From Arthrobacter silvisoli (lineage in GTDB: Bacteria > Actinomycetota > Actinomycetes > Actinomycetales > Micrococcaceae), in NCBI RefSeq assembly GCF_003369445.1, contig NZ_QRCU01000059.1, positions 1 to 64,000 on the forward strand: a DNA stretch of 64,000 bases. Direction: 5' to 3'. Of this stretch, positions 26,295 to 33,122 are shown in pieces (positions within the stretch are counted from its first letter, which is position 1; every line of letters starts with the position of its first letter). The notes under the pieces are model-generated. The model saw only the letters and a program-made list of their open reading frames with translations. It made no database searches and was not told the origin of the DNA. A program made the translations under genes and the position numbers.

Positions 26295-26759
26295 TTATCC
26301 CGGGAGGGTTGCCGGGGCAGGGCGTTGCGTGGCGGCGATCAATCCGGTCATGGCCGCATGGAGTTCGGCGACTTCCTCCCGGCTCAGGCCCAGCCGTTCC
26401 ATGATGGTGCCAGGCACCGCCGTCGCCTGTTCCCGGAGCGCCGCCCCGGCTTCGGTCAGGGTCACCGCGAGGGCGCGCTCGTTGCCGGGGACCCGCTCGC
26501 GGGTCAGCAGCCCGGCCTCTTCCAGACGCCGCAGGATGGGCGAGAGGGTGGCGGGTTCGTGCAGGAGGGCGTCGCTGATGTCCTTGAGCGTCCGCGGGCT
26601 GCGTTCCCACAGGGCAAGCATCACCAGGTACTGCGGGTGGGTCAGGCCCATGCGTTCCAGGACCGGCTTGTAGATGCCCACGACGCTGCGTGAGGCGACC
26701 GTGAGGGCAAAGCAGAGTTGGCGTTCGAGGAGGAGATCGTCCTCGGCAGGCGTGGACAT
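26295..26759 (-). CDS. MarR-family regulator, OhrR-like
   Basis: A 154-aa winged-helix repressor. The N-terminal LLLERQLCFALTVASRSVVGIYKP (in part), with Cys16, and GLTHPQYLVMLALWE match the peroxide-sensing OhrR branch, in which the corresponding Cys is oxidised by organic hydroperoxides. The DNA-binding wing lies at about residues 60-105 (LLHEPATLSPILRRLEEAGLL). AAGGAGGAA precedes the ATG. No ohr gene is adjacent; the divergent gene encodes a 74-aa protein. It very likely binds the interlocked palindromes at 26806-26836. Confidence 0.88.
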   Translation of the reverse strand: MSTPAEDDLLLERQLCFALTVASRSVVGIYKPVLERMGLTHPQYLVMLALWERSPRTLKDISDALLHEPATLSPILRRLEEAGLLTRERVPGNERALAVTLTEAGAALREQATAVPGTIMERLGLSREEVAELHAAMTGLIAATQRPAPATLPG

Positions 26760-26805
26760 GTTCCTCCTTGCTCGGGCCGTGCTTACCGCACCAGCTTATC
26801 TCGTC

Positions 26806-26836
26806 GCACTAATTATTAGTGCACTAACAATTAGTG
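26806..26836. promoter_or_regulatory. Interlocked palindromic operator for the MarR/OhrR-like regulator
   Basis: GCACTAATTATTAGTGC (26806-26822) is a perfect 8+1+8 palindrome. It runs into CACTAACAATTAGTG (26822-26836, arms CACTAA/TTAGTG), and the junction TTAGTGCACTAA (26816-26827) is itself a palindrome. The site lies between the divergent regulator and small-protein genes, overlapping where their promoters must be. Confidence 0.85.
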
Positions 26837-26875
26837 TACTGTGGAGCCACAAGGAACCCCACGGAGGGAGCAGTA

Positions 26876-27100
26876 GTGGCCAAGGAATCATTCGCCCAGC
26901 GGTTCATGCGCGCAACCGGGCGGCTGCGCGTCGTGTTCGGCCCGGCGCACAGCAGTGCGCTGGACCACGAAATGACCGAGGCCAACAGGATCCTGCTGCG
27001 CCAGCGCCAGGCCGAAACCCTGCAGTGGGAAACCAAGCACCGGGCCGACGGCAGCAGCTACGTGGTCCCGAGGAACCCTGAGGACAAGTCCCTGCGCTGA
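26876..27100 (+). CDS. 74-aa small protein, paralogue A
   Basis: A small soluble protein starting at GTG 26876 with GGAGGGAG upstream. It has the pattern FMRATGRLRVVFGPA near the N terminus and WETKHRADGSSYVVPRNP near the C terminus, with a charged helical middle. The same pattern, and the same length, recurs in the protein encoded at 27244-27468. It is divergent from the OhrR-like gene and so probably under its control. No known family is recognised. Confidence 0.75.
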   Translation: MAKESFAQRFMRATGRLRVVFGPAHSSALDHEMTEANRILLRQRQAETLQWETKHRADGSSYVVPRNPEDKSLR

Positions 27101-27243
27101 TCCCCGCGCTGATCCCCAGCACCTCACGTGAACCGGGCCTCGCCCGCCCCATTCCGGGGTGCCGGGCGTATCATTGACTCACTTGAACCACTCGGGAACG
27201 GCACGCTTGCCGGACCCCGTTGCGGGGAAGGAGGTGGGATGTT

Positions 27244-27468
27244 GTGGGACGTGTGCTGGACAGTTTCATGCATGTGACGGCGCGCCTGCAGTCTGTTTTC
27301 GGACCTGCTACCCAGGGCGATACCGATGCACCCGTTGTTCACAAGCACGACGATTTCGAAAAGGCTTCGGAAGAAGACCTGACGCATTTCGTGGTTGAAA
27401 CGGATGCCGAGGGCAGGCACTATGCAGTGCGTGATGACCCTGGACCGACAACCACCGACTATGGCTAG
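27244..27468 (+). CDS. 74-aa small protein, paralogue B
   Basis: A second 74-aa protein, starting at GTG 27244 with GGAGG nine bases upstream. FMHVTARLQSVFGPA and VVETDAEGRHYAVRDDP align with the matching segments of the neighbour at 26876-27100, so the two are paralogues from a local duplication with a diverged acidic middle. Shared invariant positions include FM-T-RL--VFGPA and ET---G--Y-V---P. Function unknown. Confidence 0.7.
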   Translation: MGRVLDSFMHVTARLQSVFGPATQGDTDAPVVHKHDDFEKASEEDLTHFVVETDAEGRHYAVRDDPGPTTTDYG

Positions 27469-27476
27469 GCGAAACA

Positions 27477-27506
27477 AAAGGACCGGAGCGCAAGCCCCGG
27501 TCCTTT
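27477..27506. terminator. Two-way terminator between small protein B and lysC
   Basis: Arms AAAGGACCGG (27477-27486) and CCGGTCCTTT (27497-27506) form a perfect 10-bp stem with A-rich and T-rich flanks on the two sides, suiting both convergent transcripts. Confidence 0.75.
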
Positions 27507-27523
27507 CCGTGTTAAGCCTTGTT

Positions 27524-28870
27524 TCAGCGGCCGGTGCCGCCGTAAACGGTGGCCTCGGATTCGCCGTCGAGCTCAAACGCTGCATGGATCGCACGCACGG
27601 CGTCGTCCAGCTTGTCCGCGCTGGTGACCACCGAGATACGGATCTCCGACGTGGAGATCATGTTGATGTTGATGCCGGCATCGGACAGGGCTTTGAAGAA
27701 GGTCGCCGAAACGCCGGGGTGCGAACGCATGCCGGCGCCGATGAGGGAGAGCTTGCCGACGTTCTCGTCGTATTCGATGCTCTCAAAGCCGATCTCGCCC
27801 TGGGCGGCGCGAAGGGCGGCCAGGGCGTCGGCGCCTTCCACGATCGGCAGGGTGAAGGAAATGTCCGTGTGGCCGGTGCCGTGGGTGGACACGTTCTGGA
27901 CGATCATGTCGATGTTCGAGTGCGCATCGGCGATGACCTGGAAGATCGCCGCAGCCTTGCCGGGGATGTCCGGGACGCCCACAACGGTGACCTTGGCTTC
28001 GGACCGGTCGTGGGCCACGCCGGAGATGATTGGCTGCTCCAAGGCAACTCCCTCTTGAGTGGTGATCTTGTCATCGGCACTGGGCAGGACCCAGGTGCCT
28101 TCGTTCTGGCTGAATGAGGAACGCACGTGCAGCGGCACGCCGAAACGACGGGCGTACTCCACGCAGCGCAGGTGCAGGATCTTCGCGCCGGAGGCGGCCA
28201 GTTCCAGCATTTCCTCGCTGGAGATGGTGTCGATCTTCTGCGCGGACGCCACCACGCGCGGATCCGCGGTGAACACGCCGTCCACGTCGGTGTAGATCTC
28301 GCAGACATCGGCGTCCAGGGCCGCGGCCAAGGCGACGGCGGTGGTGTCCGAACCGCCGCGGCCCAGGGTGGTGATTTCGTTGGTGCTGCGGCTCATGCCC
28401 TGGAAGCCGGCCACGATGGCGATGTGCTGCTTGTCCAGGGCGGTGCGGATGCGGTGCGGGTCGACGTCGATGATGCGCGCCTTGCCGTGGATGCCGTCGG
28501 TGATCATCCCGGCCTGGGAGCCGGTGAAGGACTGCGCGGACGCGCCGAACTTGTTGATGGCCATGGCGAGCAGGGCCATGGAAATGCGCTCGCCGGCGGA
28601 GAGGAGCATGTCCATCTCGCGGGCGGGCGCGGAGTCCGTGACCTGGGCGGCGAGGTCCAGCAGTTCGTCGGTGGTGTCGCCCATGGCGGACACGACGACG
28701 ACGACCTCGTTGCCGGCCTTCTGCGCGTCGACCACGCGGCGGGCAACACGCCGGATGCCCTCGGCGTCGGCCACGGAGGAGCCGCCGAACTTCTGGACGA
28801 TCAGCTGTTTGGTCTTGGCAGGCTGCGCGGCCAGTTCGTCGCTTTTCACTTCGGTAGTGGGCATACTCAT
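27524..28870 (-). CDS. lysC: Aspartate kinase
   Basis: Phosphorylates aspartate, the first step of the Lys/Thr/Met/diaminopimelate pathway; cytosolic. The 448-aa protein has [20 protein letters not shown] (about residue 24, kinase KFGGSS motif), [16 protein letters not shown] (about residue 170), [10 protein letters not shown] (about residue 197) and two C-terminal ACT domains (from about residue 285, with [15 protein letters not shown] and [17 protein letters not shown]) for feedback by lysine/threonine. GAGGG precedes the ATG at 28870; a second in-frame ATG is two codons later. The usual downstream asd is not present here; a convergent small-protein gene follows. Confidence 0.96.
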   Translation of the reverse strand: MSMPTTEVKSDELAAQPAKTKQLIVQKFGGSSVADAEGIRRVARRVVDAQKAGNEVVVVVSAMGDTTDELLDLAAQVTDSAPAREMDMLLSAGERISMALLAMAINKFGASAQSFTGSQAGMITDGIHGKARIIDVDPHRIRTALDKQHIAIVAGFQGMSRSTNEITTLGRGGSDTTAVALAAALDADVCEIYTDVDGVFTADPRVVASAQKIDTISSEEMLELAASGAKILHLRCVEYARRFGVPLHVRSSFSQNEGTWVLPSADDKITTQEGVALEQPIISGVAHDRSEAKVTVVGVPDIPGKAAAIFQVIADAHSNIDMIVQNVSTHGTGHTDISFTLPIVEGADALAALRAAQGEIGFESIEYDENVGKLSLIGAGMRSHPGVSATFFKALSDAGININMISTSEIRISVVTSADKLDDAVRAIHAAFELDGESEATVYGGTGR

Positions 28871-29111
28871 GCGCGCACCCTCACTGCATCACTTGGGAAT
28901 CGAAACGCCACACGGCCATTTACGGCATGCCAGCGTGGCTTATTCGGCCAGTTTATCGCCGTGTGTCCCGGGCCCGGGAATTGTGACCAAATCTCGGCCC
29001 CTGGGTGGATGTGCGTGACTTTCGCCACGGCGTACGATCAAGGCACGATGCGGCCTGCGGGCATATCCGCCGCGCAGGTTCAAGCTCTGTAGGGGGAAAC
29101 AGAGGTGGAGT
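28871..29111. promoter_or_regulatory. Divergent region lysC / ABC-2 cassette
   Basis: No gene is supported in these 241 bases. GAGGTGGAG precedes the ATG at 29112. No lysine riboswitch-like structure was recognised. Confidence 0.4.
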
Positions 29112-30071
29112 ATGTCCGTTGCTGAAATTCCTGAGACCACCCGGGCGCCATTGGCTTCCGGGGTCTCTGCGGTGGGTGTCTCCCGCCGCTTCGGGTCCGT
29201 TCACGCCGTCGAGCACATGGACTTCGAGGCCCCGGCCGGGCGGGTCACCGCGCTGATCGGCCCCAACGGGGCCGGCAAGACCACCTTGCTGCTGATGCTC
29301 GCCTCGCTGCTCCAGCCGGACAGCGGTGCCATCACGGTGGACGGACTCGACCCGGCGCAGGACAGCGCGGCCGTGCGGCGCCGGCTCGGCTGGATGCCGG
29401 ACACCCTGGGCGTGTGGGAGTCCCTTACCGCCCGCGAAATCCTGGTGCAGATGGCGCGCTTCTACCGCCTGCCCACATCCGGGATCGATGCGCGGGTGGC
29501 CGAACTGCTGGCCCTGGTGCGGCTTGAGGAACTCGCCGACCAGCCTGCCCGCGTGCTTTCCAAAGGCCAGCAGCAGCGGCTCAGCCTGGCACGGGCCCTG
29601 GTCCACGACCCCTCCGTGCTGCTCCTGGACGAACCCGCGGCCGGTCTCGATCCCGGCTCCCGGGTGGAGTTGCGGACGCTCCTGCGGAACCTGGCCGCGG
29701 CCGGGAAGTCCGTGGTGGTGTCCTCGCACGTGCTCAGCGAACTCGATGAAATCGCCGACGGCGCCGTGTTCGTCAACCAGGGCCGCACCGTCAAGCAACA
29801 GACCATTGAAGAAGCCACACGGCAAGGCCGGCGCTACGCGATCACCGCCCTGGACCCGGCCGCGCTCGCCGCGAAGCTCACCGAACTGGGGCTCGAGTTC
29901 AAGGCCGGAAGCGGCCGCCGTCCGTCCGTGTCGCTGATGTTGAGCCACGACGCCGGGGCTGCCGCCTTGCTGCGGGACCTCGTCACCGCGGGGATCGGCG
30001 TCGTGTCCTTCGGCCCGGCGGGCGGCGCCTTGGAAGAGACGTACATGAGCCTGGAAACGGAGCGGAAATGA
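29112..30071 (+). CDS. ABC transporter ATP-binding protein (ABC-2 export type)
   Basis: A 319-aa ATPase. Walker A is GPNGAGKTT (residues 50-58), the Q-loop region is near WMPDTLGVWESLTARE, the signature is LSKGQQQRLSLARAL (LSGGQ with Lys at position 3), and Walker B is VLLLDEPAAGLDPG followed by the switch His in VSSHVLSELDEI. The last 80 residues form the DUF4162-like regulatory tail of this group. Its stop overlaps the permease start by four bases. The exported substrate is unknown. Confidence 0.92.
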   Translation: MSVAEIPETTRAPLASGVSAVGVSRRFGSVHAVEHMDFEAPAGRVTALIGPNGAGKTTLLLMLASLLQPDSGAITVDGLDPAQDSAAVRRRLGWMPDTLGVWESLTAREILVQMARFYRLPTSGIDARVAELLALVRLEELADQPARVLSKGQQQRLSLARALVHDPSVLLLDEPAAGLDPGSRVELRTLLRNLAAAGKSVVVSSHVLSELDEIADGAVFVNQGRTVKQQTIEEATRQGRRYAITALDPAALAAKLTELGLEFKAGSGRRPSVSLMLSHDAGAAALLRDLVTAGIGVVSFGPAGGALEETYMSLETERK

Positions 30072-31225
30072 GCGCGGAAATGACTCTCCCGGGGCCAGCT
30101 TCGGCTCCCGGCCCCGCTGACGGGCGGGGCGCCGTCGCCGGTTATCTCGGCGGGATCCGCGACGTAGTGGTGCTGGAGATGAAGCAGCGGCTGCGTTCGC
30201 GCGGCTGGTACATCATGCTGGCCGTCTGGTTCGCGGTGATCGCCTTGGTCACGGCCCTGACCTGGGCCGGCTGGAACGCCGCCATGGAGGTCCGCAACTC
30301 GATGCCCGTTCCGGACGGCACGCCCCAGCCAGACGGGCCGGGGTCCGCGATCTTCGAAGTGGTGCTGGCCTTTGTGCTGCTTTTCGCCCTGCTGGTGGCA
30401 CCGGCGCTGTCCGCCAACGCCGTCAACGGCGACCGGGCCGGCGGCACCCTGGCCATCCTGCAGGTCACCCTGCTCACGCCCGGGCAGATCCTCTGGGGCA
30501 AATTCTGCGCCGCCTGGCTGGCGGCGATCGCCTTCCTGGCCGCCAGTTCGCCGTTCCTGATTTTCGCGGTGCTGCTTGGCGGGCTGACACCGGCGCACGT
30601 GCTGGTGTCCCTGCTGATGCTGGCGGTCGAGGTGGCCGTGATCTGCGGGATCGGCGTCGGCATTTCGGCGCTCGCCGGCAGGCCGCTGTTCTCGATCGTG
30701 GTCACCTACCTCACGGTGGCCGCGCTGGTGGTCGGCTCGCTGATCGCGTTCGGCCTGGGCGTGCAGCTGACCCAAGGAACCGTCAAAGCCAACCAGCCGC
30801 AGTACAAGGGGATGGAGTACGGGCCCGGCGCCTATCCGGGCTATCCCGAGTACACGTGCGCGGGCCCGCTGGTGGAGCAGGACGTGTTGCGCACCGAACG
30901 GGTCGCCTGGCTGCTGTCGATGAACCCCTACGTGGTGGTGGCCGATGCCATCCCGTACCCGGAACGCCTCGGCTCGCCGTACTACTATTCCGGCGGCATG
31001 ATCGAGAACATCAGCCAAGGTGCCCGGGCGGCGCTCGCCGGTCCGGAGGGCACGTACCCCTGCGCCAACGGGAAGGTGCAACCGCAATACCTGCAGCAGA
31101 CCACGCCGCTGTGGCCGCTTGGCCTGTCGCTGCAGCTGGCCTTGGCCGGGCTGCTGCTCTGGCTGGGCTGGCGTTCCCTCCACACACCGGCCCGGCGCCT
31201 GGCCCGGGGCACCCGGATCGCCTGA
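30068..31225 (+). CDS. ABC-2 type permease with large extracytoplasmic segment
   Basis: A 385-aa membrane protein with about six helices. The first helix is around residue 55 (IMLAVWFAVIALVTALTW), and a group of four lies at about residues 100-245. Unusually, a segment of about 110 residues before the last helix is extracytoplasmic (about residues 246-345), with CAGPLVEQDVLRTERVAWLLSMNPY (in part) and a second Cys in YPCANGKV, likely a disulfide pair. The same segment pattern recurs in the next protein. It starts inside the stop of the ATPase gene, so the two are coupled. Confidence 0.85.
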   Translation: MSAEMTLPGPASAPGPADGRGAVAGYLGGIRDVVVLEMKQRLRSRGWYIMLAVWFAVIALVTALTWAGWNAAMEVRNSMPVPDGTPQPDGPGSAIFEVVLAFVLLFALLVAPALSANAVNGDRAGGTLAILQVTLLTPGQILWGKFCAAWLAAIAFLAASSPFLIFAVLLGGLTPAHVLVSLLMLAVEVAVICGIGVGISALAGRPLFSIVVTYLTVAALVVGSLIAFGLGVQLTQGTVKANQPQYKGMEYGPGAYPGYPEYTCAGPLVEQDVLRTERVAWLLSMNPYVVVADAIPYPERLGSPYYYSGGMIENISQGARAALAGPEGTYPCANGKVQPQYLQQTTPLWPLGLSLQLALAGLLLWLGWRSLHTPARRLARGTRIA

Positions 31226-31231
31226 GCCGCC

Positions 31232-32413
31232 ATGGTCGCCGGCCAGCCGCCCGAGGACGAGCCCAGCTACGAGCCGATCGGCCGGGACTTGTACGACGAC
31301 GGCGGGCGGGCGGCTGGTCCCAGCAGTTCGGTGCCTGGTGTGGGTGGTGCTGCGTCGGAGGACGACGGCGACGGCGGTCCGCCCCGCACGCCGTTCCGGA
31401 CCGTTGCGGCCGCCGTGGTCCGTGATGCCTGGGCGGACGCGATGGCATCGTTCCGGGCAGTGTCCTTCTGGATCGTGCTTGTGGCCGCCGTGGCGGGGGC
31501 AGGTGCCTCCTCCTACCTGCTGCTCGTGTGGTTCGGGGTTGTCAGCTGGGAGACCTCCGGGCCCGTGGCGATGTTCCTCCTGGCCGGCGGCGGGCTCTGC
31601 CTGGCGGCGACCATCCTTGGCGCGGTGTGGGGATTCACCCGCGGGCGGTACGGGGCGCTGACCATGCCCGTCAGCCTGCTGGCGTGCTTGCTGCGAGGCC
31701 TTGCCCTGGCGGTCCTTGGCGTCGTTCTGCTCCTGGCGCTCCGCTTCCTCCTGGCGGCTCCGGGAACGGTCGAGTTTTCCGTGGACCCCGCCTCAGGGCT
31801 GCCGGAATCCCCGGCGGGGAGCATTCCCGCCCCGCCCGGCCTGGAGCTCCTGTCGCTGCTGACTGTGGTCTTCGAGGTGGGTGTTTTCGCGCTGCTTGGC
31901 ATGGGATTCCGGGCGTGGTTCACGGCCAGGCTTCCCGGGGCCGTATTGACTGTGCTGTCGACAGGCTTGTTCGCCGTCGGGAACTTCGCCGCGGCCTTCC
32001 TCCTGCTGCCGGGAACGCTGGTCACCGAGCGGACCTCCATCCCGGTCAACGTGGAGCGGGACCGCATCGGCCGCTACCTGTCCTACGAATGCATCGGGGA
32101 ACTGGTGCGGAGCGAACCCGTGCTGCACAGTGAACGCGTCATGTGGCTGACCGCCGGGAATCCGGCCTTGCTCTACTGGGCACTTGCCTCGGAGCAGGTG
32201 CCCACCGAGGGTGAACTGGGCTGGTTCCTGGTTTCCCTGCAGCGTTCCACGGAGGGGCCCGCCTACGAAGTCGCCTGCATCAACGGGGTGCCCAGCGAAG
32301 CGGCCCAGTCCGGGTTCCCTTTGTCCACCATCGGAATCGCCGGACAGCTGGCGGCCGCCGCCGCGGTGACTGGCACCGGTATCCTGGCAGGCCGCCGTCG
32401 GGCACGGAGCTGA
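31232..32413 (+). CDS. Membrane protein related to the permease, third gene of the cassette
   Basis: A 393-aa protein with an acidic/Gly-rich N terminus (about 50 residues) and about six hydrophobic helices. Late in the chain is an extracytoplasmic segment YECIGELVRSEPVLHSERVMWL followed by NPALLYWALASEQ and VACINGVPS (in pieces). Its C-x-G-x-LV, ERV-x-WL, NP and C-x-NG positions match those of the adjacent permease, suggesting descent from a common ancestor or docking of the two. It starts six bases after the permease stop. The function is unknown; it is probably a second half of the same exporter. Confidence 0.7.
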   Translation: MVAGQPPEDEPSYEPIGRDLYDDGGRAAGPSSSVPGVGGAASEDDGDGGPPRTPFRTVAAAVVRDAWADAMASFRAVSFWIVLVAAVAGAGASSYLLLVWFGVVSWETSGPVAMFLLAGGGLCLAATILGAVWGFTRGRYGALTMPVSLLACLLRGLALAVLGVVLLLALRFLLAAPGTVEFSVDPASGLPESPAGSIPAPPGLELLSLLTVVFEVGVFALLGMGFRAWFTARLPGAVLTVLSTGLFAVGNFAAAFLLLPGTLVTERTSIPVNVERDRIGRYLSYECIGELVRSEPVLHSERVMWLTAGNPALLYWALASEQVPTEGELGWFLVSLQRSTEGPAYEVACINGVPSEAAQSGFPLSTIGIAGQLAAAAAVTGTGILAGRRRARS

Positions 32414-32440
32414 GGTTCCCTCCCGGCTGCCGGGCCAGTC

Positions 32441-33040
32441 TCAGGACAGGGCGTTGCGGCGGCCTTCGAAGGCACGGCCCAGCGTGACTTCGTCGGCGTA
32501 CTCCAAGTCGCCGCCCACGGGCAGCCCGGAGGCGAGACGGGTCACCGTGATTCCGATGGTCTTCAGCATGCGGGCCAGATAGGTGGCGGTGGCTTCGCCT
32601 TCGAGGTTGGGGTCGGTGGCGATGATGATTTCCTGGACCTCGCCGTCGTTGAGGCGCGTGAGGAGTTCGCGGATCCGCAACTGTTCCGGGCCGATGCCGG
32701 CGATCGGATTGATGGCTCCGCCCAGCACGTGGTACCTGCCGCGGAAAGACCGGGTCCGTTCGACGGCGAGCACGTCCTTGGATTCCTCGACGACGCAGAT
32801 GACGGAGGGATCGCGCCGCGGGTCACGGCAGATGTTGCACGTTTCCTGCTCAGTGACATTTCCGCAGATGGTGCAGAACTTCACCCGCTCCTTGACCGTG
32901 GTGATCGCAGCGACCAGGCGTTTCATGTCCTCGGGGTCGGCCTCAAGGATATGGAAGGCGAGGCGCTGGGCCGACTTCGGACCGACGCCTGGAAGCCGGC
33001 CGAGCTCGTCGATCAGCTCTTGAACTGCACCCTCGTACAC
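32441..33040 (-). CDS. recR: Recombination protein RecR
   Basis: A 199-aa RecFOR-pathway protein that helps load RecA at gaps. It has the N-terminal [17 protein letters not shown] helix-hairpin-helix, a C4 zinc finger (CTICGN and CNICRD, Cys near residues 56, 59, 68 and 71), a Toprim domain starting [14 protein letters not shown] with the acidic residues, and a C-terminal [14 protein letters not shown] tail. It starts at GTG 33040 with GAGGA upstream. It lies 82 bases after dnaX in the same direction, the common dnaX-recR pairing. Confidence 0.96.
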   Translation of the reverse strand: MYEGAVQELIDELGRLPGVGPKSAQRLAFHILEADPEDMKRLVAAITTVKERVKFCTICGNVTEQETCNICRDPRRDPSVICVVEESKDVLAVERTRSFRGRYHVLGGAINPIAGIGPEQLRIRELLTRLNDGEVQEIIIATDPNLEGEATATYLARMLKTIGITVTRLASGLPVGGDLEYADEVTLGRAFEGRRNALS

Positions 33041-33122
33041 AATGTCCTCGTTCGTCTAATGGAGTTTCGTTCAGTGGAGTTCGGTCAGGGGCGCTTCTTG
33101 TCCGCGGCTTCCCTCGGCGCGG

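Noticed and set aside
28871..29111. Lysine riboswitch upstream of lysC
   Set aside because: The region is too short and lacks the conserved multi-helix core; nothing beyond ordinary promoter sequence was seen.
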